DNA of 11,536 bases from NCBI GenBank assembly GCA_964627845.1, contig CAZVKL010000029.1:1-11536 (forward strand), in the 5' to 3' direction. This document shows positions 1 through 7,310 of the stretch, piece by piece. Every line of letters begins with the position of its first letter. The stretch's first letter is position 1. Source of the stretch: DUUI01 sp964627845. GTDB lineage: Bacteria > Bacillota_I > Bacilli_A > Erysipelotrichales > Erysipelotrichaceae. The notes beneath the pieces were generated by a model. That model had not been told where the DNA came from and ran no database searches. It worked only from the letters and a program-made list of their open reading frames with translations. The position numbers and the translations under genes are program-made.

Positions 1-1
1 T

Positions 2-1075
2 AGTGGACTTTCAGAATTAATTGGCTCCAAATTATACAGAGTGTCTAAAGGAAATTATTCTATAATCGCCATCCTGTTAATCTTCTTTTGTATGTTTGTA
101 TCGGCCTTTTTAAATAATACGTCTGCTGTTATTATGGTGCTTCCGATTCTTCAATCATTGGAGGTTGTCTCTAAAGGGAAGTTTCATACTAAAGAATGGT
201 TAATTCCATTGGCAATTGCTGCTGGTGTAGGTGGGATGTTTACCTTAATTGGGTCTACACCTCAGTTGATTGTTCAATCCCAATTAATTGAGAATAATCT
301 TCAAACCTTCGGTTTCTTTGAATTTAGTAAGATCGCCTTTCCTATCATGATTCTTTACTTTTTATACATTAAAACGATCGGTAATAAACTAGCGGTTAAA
401 TTGTGGCATGATGATCGGATTGTTCCTGATGAAGCAGAAGTCTTTGATTTTAAGCCAATAAAATTAGATAAGAATCAAATTATTAACTTAGTCATATTTT
501 TAGGCACTGTTATCGCGATTGTTTTATCAGATTCATTAGATTTTATTAATATTAGTTTAGGGATGATCGCTTTAACGGGCGCGTTCTTAGCTATTATTGT
601 GGGGCATATTGAATTTGAAACGGTCCTACAAGAAGTTGATTTAGACTCTTTCTTAATATTGGGGGCTTCCATTGGGTTTGCGGCAGCTCTGGAGTATTCT
701 AATTCTGCTCAGTATGTAACTTATATGATGTTAGATTTAATCGGACCTAATAATCCTTATATGTTGTTTGTGCTAGTTGTTATTTTAACCAATGTATTTA
801 CACAGTTTATGTCTAATACGGGTATTTCTGGGATGATGGTTTACATTGGTCTTACACTAGCGTCAGTCTTACATGTTAATCCGATGACGTTTATGGCGGC
901 AATTGTGTTTGCGGCGTCCATTAGTTTTGCGACACCATTAGCTTCTCCACCGATGACCTTGGTCTTTAAACCAGGTGGTTTTAAGTTTAAGGATTACATT
1001 AAATATTCACTGCCTTTTAATGTCTTGTGTATTGTTGCCATCATTATCCTGATTCCTATCTTTTGGCCCTTATAG
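2..1075 (+). CDS. DASS/SLC13 (ArsB/CitM-like) anion:Na+ symporter, C-terminal part
   Basis: Inner-membrane carrier fragment, probably importing a dicarboxylate, sulfate or similar anion with Na+; the substrate cannot be read from sequence. The reading frame is open to the left edge, so the GTG at 41 is internal and the N-terminus lies outside the window. About 358 residues remain, with many hydrophobic segments. The two family signature loops are visible: NNT at fragment residues 38-40 (FLNNTSA, followed by GSTPQLI) and SNT at residues 271-273 (FMSNTGIS). In known DASS carriers such as VcINDY both are SNT hairpin tips that bind Na+ and substrate; here the first Ser is Asn. The end carries the typical ATPLASPPMTLVF...PGGFKFKDY block and finishes in a hydrophobic helix ending FWPL, with no C-terminal TrkA-C domain. 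Stop is TAG. No clear terminator follows. Family call is firm; substrate is unknown. Confidence 0.85.
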   Translation, partial: SGLSELIGSKLYRVSKGNYSIIAILLIFFCMFVSAFLNNTSAVIMVLPILQSLEVVSKGKFHTKEWLIPLAIAAGVGGMFTLIGSTPQLIVQSQLIENNLQTFGFFEFSKIAFPIMILYFLYIKTIGNKLAVKLWHDDRIVPDEAEVFDFKPIKLDKNQIINLVIFLGTVIAIVLSDSLDFINISLGMIALTGAFLAIIVGHIEFETVLQEVDLDSFLILGASIGFAAALEYSNSAQYVTYMMLDLIGPNNPYMLFVLVVILTNVFTQFMSNTGISGMMVYIGLTLASVLHVNPMTFMAAIVFAASISFATPLASPPMTLVFKPGGFKFKDYIKYSLPFNVLCIVAIIILIPIFWPL

Positions 1076-1614
1076 CAGGTTAAAGTAGAGGATGTACATT
1101 TGATAAACCGTACAACTCTTTAAACGTATTTATCATTCTGAAGTAATTAAAAATTAAGTTGAATATGTTAAGTTATGACATTGCTTAAGAGTTCCTATAT
1201 CAAGATGTTTCATTACTTATATTAATGTTTGTTGCTTTATTTCTATTTCTGAAATAGGATTCATCTTTGTCGTTTCTCGTTTATGATTCATTTAGAAAAT
1301 ATCTTTCTTTTTATAGATGTTTTAAGAACCCTATTCTTACCATTAATACTAATTCAAAGGATGTTGTGATAAATGTTTTAGAAAATAAACTCTCAATAAG
1401 TTATTGGTTACAGAGTATTCAAAGAATTCATTTTAAGATTTATTTAAAATCTCGGATAGTTACGAATTTAATAATAAGACGTTTCCAATGGTACAACCAT
1501 ATCTTCGGTCAATTATAGTTAAGCAAATGGGTACAACCATGATAAGAATGAGGTAGAAATTTGCAACTTTAACAATAAAATAAATTAAGACTTAATGTAT
1601 AAACTTGTTATTAG
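1076..1614. other. Gene-poor, apparently decayed stretch of about 540 bp
   Basis: No intact gene is supported here. Frame 1 is open from 1258 to 1518 (TTG at 1267, no ribosome binding site). It is preceded, after a single TAG at 1255, by a hydrophobic run at about 1189-1254 (LLILMFVALFLFLK). Frame 3 is open from 1437 to a TAG near 1554 and reads like protein (FPMVQPYLRSIIVKQMG). The alternation of protein-like segments between frames, each cut by stops, suggests an old gene remnant, perhaps the lost 5' part of the ABC permease downstream or a separate gene. I recognise no family. No convincing promoter is visible; an imperfect hairpin around 1087-1125 lacks a T tract. Confidence 0.4.
1490..1540. 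repeat. Short direct repeat, 11 bp, two copies 40 bp apart
   Basis: GGTACAACCAT occurs at 1490-1500 and again at 1530-1540. Each copy is itself a small imperfect palindrome: ATGGT-ACA-ACCAT at the first, and ATGG-GTACAA-CCAT at the second. It lies in the decayed stretch and is not repeated elsewhere in the window. It could be a chance or slippage product, or a pair of protein binding sites; nothing in the context decides between these. Confidence 0.4.
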
Positions 1615-2680
1615 GTTTTCAGATATGTTGATTTTGGCTTGCCACCAAACCTAATACAAATAAACAATATTGATAATAAATCCTTAAACAAAGTAATCTT
1701 TGAGAGTAAACAAAGCAATTCACAGTATATTCATTGGTTCGAAACATATTTACAATCTAACAACTATTATCAAAAAAAATTTTGGGTTGGATTCAAAATT
1801 TGTAGATTTAAACTATTTTCATTACCTAATCAACGACAATGGATACAGTGTCAAGAAACTATTACGAGGGAGATTTTTTACGAATGAAGAAGTTTCTGAT
1901 AATTCGAAAGTTGTCCTTATAGAAGAAGGATTATTACCTCTATTAGATCAAGATAATAAGACTATCCAAGTTCCAATTCATAATAATAATCGCACCTACT
2001 ACGACAAATATGAAGTTGTTGGTATTTTAGAAGATACCACACAAAGAGAATATGGTGAAATGGACGAAAGCAATAGGATTAGCGGGAGAGCTTACTTTTG
2101 GATAACACAAAAAGACTCTATTTCTTTTGACGAAAACACACTAAACACAAATATATTAATTGTTTCAAAAACAGCTGAAGAATCTAACCAACTAGATAGA
2201 AACCTCTTGATGAAGGGTTTCTATATGGATTAAACATTAAATAGAATTAATCAAGCACAAGAAGAGTATCAAAAAATGCGTGAAGATCAAGTTGTTGTTT
2301 TATACATAATGACTATTTTATGTGGTTTAACCTTGATTTCATCGGTTAGCAATGTGTTAAAAGATCGTAAATTAGAAATAGCGATTAAACTGGCTATTGG
2401 GATATCACCTAAGAATATTTATCTTCTATTTATTATTGAATCGATAATATTATTTTTTTCGAACATTATTATCATCTTGTTTCTTGTGTTTAGTGGTTTT
2501 ATCATCTGGTTAACATTTAACTTTGGTTATCAAGGAAATGCGCTCAAATCAATTGTTATCTTCCCTTACTCAATCCATATATTCTTCATTCTTGCTTTTA
2601 GTTTCACAATATTAAGTATTGTTGTATTTCTATATAATATTGTTCAGACAAACATTATTGAGTTATTAAAACAAGAATAA
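1615..2680 (+). pseudogene. Broken MacB/FtsX-type ABC transporter permease
   Basis: Remnant of an integral membrane ABC exporter subunit of the MacB/FtsX class. The main frame from 1697 to 2680 is interrupted only by an in-frame TAA at 2231-2233. Before it lies an extracytoplasmic MacB-like domain (LLRGRFFTNEEV, then VVLIEEG and YEVVGILED). After it, TLNRINQAQEEYQKMRED leads into the FtsX domain with about three membrane helices and the cytoplasmic-loop signature DRKLEIAIKLAIGISPKNI. Upstream, frame 1 (from 1615: FGLPPNLIQINN to YLQSNNYYQKK) joins the main frame if one A is removed from the A8 run at 1772-1779, giving YYQKNFGLDSK; this suggests a single-base frameshift. No N-terminal membrane helix, ribosome binding site or partner ATPase is visible. 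The fragment 2276-2680 could be translated alone but has no Shine-Dalgarno. The call as a dead or dying gene is an inference from two lesions plus the missing 5' end. Confidence 0.75.
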
Positions 2681-2711
2681 TTAGCTAATAAAGGATATCA
2701 AATTATTGGCA

Positions 2712-2739
2712 TTAGAAATCCGCTCTTTAGTGGTATAAT
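2712..2739 (+). promoter_or_regulatory. Promoter for the ispF-gltX operon (extended -10)
   Basis: TATAAT at 2734-2739 is preceded by TG at 2731-2732, giving an extended -10 (TGnTATAAT). The -35 is poor: TTAGAA at 2712-2717 with a 16-bp spacer. Predicted transcription start is near 2746, so the leader is only about 17 nt and has no room for a riboswitch or T-box. Confidence 0.65.
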
Positions 2740-2750
2740 ACAAGAGAGGC

Positions 2751-2756
2751 AGGAGG
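2751..2756 (+). promoter_or_regulatory. Ribosome binding site fixing the GTG start of ispF
   Basis: Perfect AGGAGG, 6 nt before GTG at 2763. It selects this non-ATG start, which also yields the conserved IspF N-terminus MRIGQSTDIH. Confidence 0.85.
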
Positions 2757-2762
2757 AAACTT

Positions 2763-3242
2763 GTGCGGATCGGACAATCAACTGATATACATCAGCTCTC
2801 AAACGATCGTCCACTAATCTTAGGGGGCGTAACCATTCCATCAGACAAAGGATGTGTAGGACATTCGGACGCTGATGTTTTATGCCATGTAATCGCTGAA
2901 AGTATTTTAGGTGCCCTAGCTCTGGGTGATTTGGGGAAACACTTCCCAGATACTGACCCTAAATATAAAGGGATTAGTTCATTAAAACTTTTAGAACATG
3001 TGGTTGAGTTAATGAAATCAAAAGGGTATAAGATTATCAATGCAGATAGTTTAGTGATTATTGAAAGACCTAAACTTGCCCCTTATTTAGAACAAATGAA
3101 ACAAGTTCTATGTCCTATCTTAGAGATTAATTTTAATCAAATAAATATCAAAGCGACCCGAGGCGAAAAGATGGGCTACATCGGTAGAGAAGAAGGGGTC
3201 ATGGCACAATGTGTAATTTTATTGGAGGAAGACAATGAGTAA
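2763..3242 (+). CDS. ispF: 2-C-methyl-D-erythritol 2,4-cyclodiphosphate synthase
   Basis: Cytoplasmic MEP-pathway enzyme converting CDP-ME 2-phosphate to ME-2,4-cyclodiphosphate with release of CMP, on the way to IPP/DMAPP. At 159 residues it has the normal family length. The metal ligands are present as D8, H10 and H42, within GHSDADVLCHVIAES followed by ALGDLGKHFPDTD. The C-terminal CDP/metal region reads KATRGEKMGYIGREEG: E135 is kept, but the usual TTTEK is TRGEK, so Thr133 is Arg. The protein should form the family's homotrimer with active sites between subunits. The start is GTG, fixed by the AGGAGG upstream. It is first in the operon, and its stop overlaps the gltX ATG by 8 nt. ispD, often adjacent in Bacillus, is not next to it. 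Identification is very secure. Confidence 0.96.
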   Translation: MRIGQSTDIHQLSNDRPLILGGVTIPSDKGCVGHSDADVLCHVIAESILGALALGDLGKHFPDTDPKYKGISSLKLLEHVVELMKSKGYKIINADSLVIIERPKLAPYLEQMKQVLCPILEINFNQINIKATRGEKMGYIGREEGVMAQCVILLEEDNE

Positions 3243-4671
3243 AGTAAGAGTACGTTATGCACCAAGTCCAACAGGACATTTACATATAGGCGGAGCCAGA
3301 ACCGCTCTTTTTAATTATCTATATGCTAAACACCATGATGGAGACTTTGTTTTAAGAATTGAAGATACAGATATTGCTCGAAATGTTGAACACGGAGAGC
3401 TTAATCAAATTGAAGGTTTAGAGTGGATGGGCGTCATTGCGGATGAATCACCATTAAAACCGAAAGAAGAATATGCGCCATATCGTCAAATGGAGCGCTT
3501 AGATATGTACAACAAAGTTGCTCAAAAGTTATTGGATGAAGGGTATGCTTATAAATGTTTTTGTACAACAGAAGAATTAGAAGAAGATTATCAAAAACAA
3601 AAAGATGCCGGTTATGCATCGACTCGATATAACTTAAAATGTTTCCACTTAGATCCACATGATTTAAAAGAAAAAGAAGAACAAGGCTTACCATATACTA
3701 TTCGTTTACATGTCCCTGAAGATGAAGTCTATGAATTTGAAGATATTATTAGAGGACACGTATCCTTTGAGTCAAAAGATATGGGAGACTGGGTCATCGT
3801 TAAAGCAAATGGAATCCCGACCTACAACTTTGCGGTTGTGATTGATGACCATACTATGGATATAACCCATGTATTTAGAGGTGAAGAACACCTTTCAAAC
3901 ACACCAAAACAAATGATGATTTATGACATGTTAGGTTGGACATCACCTCAATATGGACACATGACATTAATAGTTAATGAAGACCATAAAAAATTAAGTA
4001 AACGGGATGAGACCATCATGCAATTTATTGGTCAATATAAAGATGCTGGTTATTTACCTGAAGCAATGTTTAATTTCTTAGCCTTATTGGGTTGGTCACC
4101 AGAAGGGGAAGAAGAAATCTTCAGCAAAGAAGAATTAGTTCAAATTTTTGACGATCGACGCTTATCCAAATCACCATCCATGTTTGATAAGAGTAAGTTG
4201 ACTTGGATTAATAAAGAATACATGAAGAAACTGAGTGATCAACAAATTCTAGAATTAGTGAGACCTTATGTTTCTAATATTAACAAACCTCAAGAATGGA
4301 TTGATCGTTTTATTTTGTTGTATCGTGATCAAATTGGCTATGGACAAGACATTCAAAACTATGTCCATTTATTCTTAGAAGAACCAGAGATGACGACTGA
4401 ATTAGAAGAAGTTTTAAATTGGGAAACAACCCCAGTGGTGGCACAAGCCATGTTAGATAATCTTCCAGAAGAATGGACATTAGAGAACATTAAGGAAGCG
4501 TTCAACGAAGTAAAAGCCACCTCAGGTGTAAAGGGAAAAAATCTATTTATGGGCTTAAGAGTGGTTACATCCCATCAAAACCACGGGCCTGATTTAATGA
4601 GCACTCTTTATTTACTTGGTAAAGACAAAATCAAACAAAGGTTAGAAGATTATGTCAACAAGCATCGCTAA
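3235..4671 (+). CDS. gltX: Glutamyl-tRNA synthetase
   Basis: Class Ib aminoacyl-tRNA synthetase charging tRNA-Glu (and, if non-discriminating, tRNA-Gln for a later amidotransferase step, as known in many Firmicutes). 478 residues. The HIGH motif is HIGG at 17-20 within PSPTGHLHIGG, followed by LRIEDTD at 40-46; the KMSKS loop is KLSKR at 253-257. A putative zinc site is intact: C108-x-C110 and C136-x-H138, the same C-x-C...C-x-H arrangement and spacing as E. coli GluRS. The helical anticodon-binding region occupies about 340-478, with the late SGVKGKNLFMGLR motif. GGAGG at 3224-3228 sits 6 nt before ATG; the start overlaps the ispF end by 8 nt, implying translational coupling. Its 3' end overlaps the next gene by 20 nt. 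Discriminating versus non-discriminating specificity cannot be told from the window. Confidence 0.97.
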   Translation: MSKVRVRYAPSPTGHLHIGGARTALFNYLYAKHHDGDFVLRIEDTDIARNVEHGELNQIEGLEWMGVIADESPLKPKEEYAPYRQMERLDMYNKVAQKLLDEGYAYKCFCTTEELEEDYQKQKDAGYASTRYNLKCFHLDPHDLKEKEEQGLPYTIRLHVPEDEVYEFEDIIRGHVSFESKDMGDWVIVKANGIPTYNFAVVIDDHTMDITHVFRGEEHLSNTPKQMMIYDMLGWTSPQYGHMTLIVNEDHKKLSKRDETIMQFIGQYKDAGYLPEAMFNFLALLGWSPEGEEEIFSKEELVQIFDDRRLSKSPSMFDKSKLTWINKEYMKKLSDQQILELVRPYVSNINKPQEWIDRFILLYRDQIGYGQDIQNYVHLFLEEPEMTTELEEVLNWETTPVVAQAMLDNLPEEWTLENIKEAFNEVKATSGVKGKNLFMGLRVVTSHQNHGPDLMSTLYLLGKDKIKQRLEDYVNKHR

Positions 4672-5899
4672 ACAACTAAATGAGACAAAAGTATTAAGAG
4701 ACCCGATTCATGAGTATGTCAGAATCTCTGATGAAGTCATTTGGAATTTGATTGATACCAAAGAATTTCAAAGACTTAAAAGAATTCATCAACTAGGTGG
4801 AACTTATCAAGTTTATCATGGGGCTGAGCATTCTCGTTTTTCTCATTCGCTAGGTGTCTATGAAATTGCCAATCGAATGATTAATGAAGTTGAGGGATTA
4901 AAAGAATTTCTCAGTGAGTATGAACAAATTGCTTTGAAGTGCGCCGCATTATTACATGACGTGGGGCATGGACCCTTTAGTCATGCTTTTGAGTCTGTCA
5001 CACAAGTCAATCATGAAGTGATGAGCATCGAAATTATTCTAGGCGATACTCAAGTGAATCAGGTATTGTCAACCGTGCATGAGAACTTAGCCAAAGATGT
5101 GGCTAGTATTATCAACCATCAACACCCTAATAAACTTTTAACCCAGTTAGTATCGGCTCAAATGGATGCGGACCGTATGGATTATTTATTACGAGATTCA
5201 TTCTTTACAGGTGTTTCATATGGACATTTTGATTTAGAACGGATTCTACGGACAATGCGCATTCATAATGGGCGAGTTGTTATTAAAGAATCTGGAATTA
5301 ATGCGGTAGAAGACTATATTATGGCCCGCTATCAAATGTACTGGCAAGTATATTACCACCCTGTTTCAAGGGCTTTTGAAACGATGTTATCAAATACATT
5401 TAGAGCGATCAAAGAAACATATGAACAAGATCGCCAGTTCGTAGAAAAACAGATACCATTCTTTATCCCATTTATTGATGGGGGTGTCGTGAGTGTGGAT
5501 GAGCACTTGTATTTAGATGAACCAACCTGTTTTTATGGGTTTAAAGTTCTAGCAAATCAAGATGAGCACCCAATTCTTAAAGATTTGTCAAGACGATTAT
5601 TAGATCGTGATTTATTTAAATATATTGACTATAGCGATCAAAAAATGGAACAAGTCCAACGATTGTTAGTAGAGAGAGGGTATAACCCAAATTATTATTG
5701 TGGATCAGACACCATCTCACAACGTCCTTATATCCCATATCGTATGAATAATGAGGATAATTTAATCAGTATTTTAATGCGTGATCAACGTGTTGAGGAA
5801 ATAAGCCGAGTCAGTCCCATTGTTTTGGCGATGGCTCAAGCCGATTTAAAAGAAGATAAAAAGATATTTTTTGTACAGGAGTTAATGGATGAACTATAA
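4652..5899 (+). CDS. HD-domain phosphohydrolase, YwfO/SAMHD1-like
   Basis: Predicted cytoplasmic metal-dependent phosphohydrolase of the HD superfamily, related to dNTP triphosphohydrolases such as SAMHD1; the closest namesake I recognise is Bacillus YwfO. 415 residues. The metal site is complete: H65 (HSRFSHSLGVYE), H102-D103 (ALLHDVGHGPFSH) and D174 (MDADRMDYLLRD). In that last motif D174-R175-M176-D177-Y178 and D182 line up with SAMHD1 D311-K312-W-D-Y315 and D319, so the catalytic and phosphate-binding core looks active. The N-terminal VLRDPIHEYVRI and FQRLKRIHQLG blocks are typical. The rest, after about 230, is a less conserved helical C-terminal region. ATG at 4652 lies inside gltX (20-nt overlap) with only a weak AAAGG about 10 nt upstream, so expression probably depends on gltX translation. 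The substrate (dNTP, other nucleotide) is unproven. Confidence 0.88.
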   Translation: MSTSIAKQLNETKVLRDPIHEYVRISDEVIWNLIDTKEFQRLKRIHQLGGTYQVYHGAEHSRFSHSLGVYEIANRMINEVEGLKEFLSEYEQIALKCAALLHDVGHGPFSHAFESVTQVNHEVMSIEIILGDTQVNQVLSTVHENLAKDVASIINHQHPNKLLTQLVSAQMDADRMDYLLRDSFFTGVSYGHFDLERILRTMRIHNGRVVIKESGINAVEDYIMARYQMYWQVYYHPVSRAFETMLSNTFRAIKETYEQDRQFVEKQIPFFIPFIDGGVVSVDEHLYLDEPTCFYGFKVLANQDEHPILKDLSRRLLDRDLFKYIDYSDQKMEQVQRLLVERGYNPNYYCGSDTISQRPYIPYRMNNEDNLISILMRDQRVEEISRVSPIVLAMAQADLKEDKKIFFVQELMDEL

Positions 5900-7118
5900 A
5901 AAAAGAAGAGAACAAGTATTTAATCAATTAGAGAATAATGAGATGGCTATTGTATTTGCGGGCAATCCTATTAGAAACTCAGCCGATAGTGAATATGAAT
6001 TCAATAGTCATCGTAACTATTATTATTTAACTGGGATCAATGAACCAAATGGAATTCTGGTTTTAATTAAGCGCGAAGATAAACAGATTGAACAGTTGTT
6101 TATTCGAGACATTGAACCAGACAAAGAAAAATGGATTGGTCGTTTTATAAAACCTGAGACCGCAAAAGAAGTGAGTCAAGTGGACTCAATTTTGTTTCTA
6201 TCGAGTTTTAAACAAAGTTTTGAAATGATCCTATCAAGAACGCGTATTAATGCGTTAGCCCTTGATTTTGATCGTCAACATATGGGCAGCCACAAGCTAG
6301 AATCCGAATTATTCTTTGAACAAGTTAGAGATCTCTATCCTGCCTTGAAAGTAAAGAATCTTAATCCTATTATTAGTCAGTTAAGAACAATAAAAGATGA
6401 GGATGAAGTCAAAGCGATTAAAGAAGCGATCGAAATCACCAATCAAGCCATTGAGTTTGCGATTAAGAATATGAAACCAGGCATGATGGAATATGAAGTG
6501 ATGGCAGATTATCTCTATGTCCTCAATAAGAATAATGCGACAGAAATGTTTGATACCATTATGGCTGGTGGCAAAAATGGGCCGATCCTTCATTATGTCA
6601 GCAATGATTCAAAACTTAATGACAATGAATTAGTCCTATTTGATTTAGGCGCTAAACTCAATCATTATGGTGCAGATATCTCTAGAACCTATCCAGTAAA
6701 TGGAAAGTTTACAGAACGACAAAAAGAGTTATATCAAATTGTTCTAGATGCACATCATTTAGTCAATGAAAATGCGAAGCCAGGAGTAACATTAAGAGAA
6801 CTGAATCAAGTCGTGATCGATTTCTATAAAGTTAAACTTAAAGAAATTGGGTTAATCAAAGAAGACCATGAAGTCTCAAAATATTATTATCACTCAGTCT
6901 CTCACTTTTTAGGACTCGATACCCATGATGTTGGTCAGATTATCGATGAACCATTAGTAGAGGGTCAAGTTATTACTAACGAACCTGGATTATACATCCA
7001 AGAAGAGAATATTGGTATTAGACTCGAGACCGATTTATTAATCACGAAAGATGGCAATGAGAATTTGGCACCTCAGATAAAAATTGAAATTAAAGACATT
7101 GAAGAATTAATGAACTAG
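5889..7118 (+). CDS. pepP: Xaa-Pro aminopeptidase, M24B family (PepP-like)
   Basis: Cytoplasmic dimetal peptidase removing the N-terminal residue before proline. 409 residues in two parts: an aminopeptidase-P N-terminal domain (about 1-165, with AIVFAGNPIRNSADSEYEF and YYLTGINEPNGILVL, typical of PepP rather than PepQ) and a pita-bread catalytic domain (about 170-409). The five metal ligands are present: D252 and D263 (FDLGA...YGADISRTYP), H339 (HSVSHFLGLDTHD), E365 (TNEPGLYI) and E380 (GIRLETD); H346 in DTHD is a likely substrate-binding His. AGGAG at 5877-5881 lies 7 nt before ATG 5889; the gene overlaps the HD gene by 11 nt. It is last in the operon, followed directly by a terminator. Family assignment is secure; the symbol rests on the N-terminal domain type. 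Confidence 0.9.
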   Translation: MNYKKRREQVFNQLENNEMAIVFAGNPIRNSADSEYEFNSHRNYYYLTGINEPNGILVLIKREDKQIEQLFIRDIEPDKEKWIGRFIKPETAKEVSQVDSILFLSSFKQSFEMILSRTRINALALDFDRQHMGSHKLESELFFEQVRDLYPALKVKNLNPIISQLRTIKDEDEVKAIKEAIEITNQAIEFAIKNMKPGMMEYEVMADYLYVLNKNNATEMFDTIMAGGKNGPILHYVSNDSKLNDNELVLFDLGAKLNHYGADISRTYPVNGKFTERQKELYQIVLDAHHLVNENAKPGVTLRELNQVVIDFYKVKLKEIGLIKEDHEVSKYYYHSVSHFLGLDTHDVGQIIDEPLVEGQVITNEPGLYIQEENIGIRLETDLLITKDGNENLAPQIKIEIKDIEELMN

Positions 7119-7142
7119 GAACACTTAAGCGAGTGTTCTTTT
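7119..7142 (+). terminator. Rho-independent terminator of the ispF-pepP operon
   Basis: GAACACT (7119-7125) pairs perfectly with AGTGTTC (7132-7138) across a 6-nt loop, followed by TTTT. It begins right after the pepP TAG. The stem and T tract are short, so moderate efficiency is expected. Confidence 0.75.
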
Positions 7143-7260
7143 AATGTTTATAGTGTGACAATTTTTTTAATATGTTGGTTGAAAAAGCAATAATCACTCT
7201 TTTATTGAATAATTTATAGGTTGATAATTAGACAATCAAACTAAGAACGATAAAAAAGAC

Positions 7261-7288
7261 TTGACAATAGAGAATTTTGCCATATAAT
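7261..7288 (+). promoter_or_regulatory. Consensus promoter for the DUF1934-rpoE unit
   Basis: TTGACA at 7261-7266 and TATAAT at 7283-7288 both match the sigma-70/sigma-A consensus exactly, with a 16-bp spacer (one short of ideal). Transcription should start near 7295, leaving a leader of about 16 nt before the TTG start at 7311. This is the best core promoter in the window. The 7143-7260 stretch upstream holds no gene that I can see, only AT-rich sequence with weak inverted repeats. Confidence 0.85.
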
Positions 7289-7302
7289 GCAGGGGAAAGC
7301 GC

Positions 7303-7308
7303 GGTGAT
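7303..7308 (+). promoter_or_regulatory. Ribosome binding site favouring the TTG start of the DUF1934 gene
   Basis: GGTGAT matches the 3' part of the AAGGAGGTGAT anti-Shine-Dalgarno complement. Aligned that way, TTG 7311 is at about normal distance, while the in-frame ATG at 7320 would be too far (about 15 nt from the GG). Confidence 0.55.
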
Positions 7309-7310
7309 TA

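Noticed and set aside
475..672. Minus-strand open frames at 475-672, 2792-3040, 3434-3694 and 6381-6593
   Set aside because: They lie opposite well-identified genes, lack ribosome binding sites and show no family features.
41..1075. GTG at 41 as the start of the transporter gene
   Set aside because: The frame is open upstream to the window edge, no Shine-Dalgarno precedes the GTG, and the family needs more N-terminal helices.
1087..1125. Hairpin after the transporter gene as a terminator
   Set aside because: GATGTAC/GTACAAC pairs imperfectly and no T tract follows.
1283..1369. Small hydrophobic peptide of 28 residues starting MIHLENIFLF
   Set aside because: No Shine-Dalgarno or promoter is visible, and its hydrophobicity is expected from T-rich DNA.
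2231..2233. TAA in the permease as programmed readthrough or recoding
   Set aside because: TAA is rarely recoded, no downstream structure is apparent, and the gene also has a probable frameshift and no 5' end, so simple decay is more likely.
2706..2739. TTGGCA at 2706 as the -35 of the ispF promoter
   Set aside because: The spacer to TATAAT would be 22 bp, too long; the extended -10 explains the promoter better.
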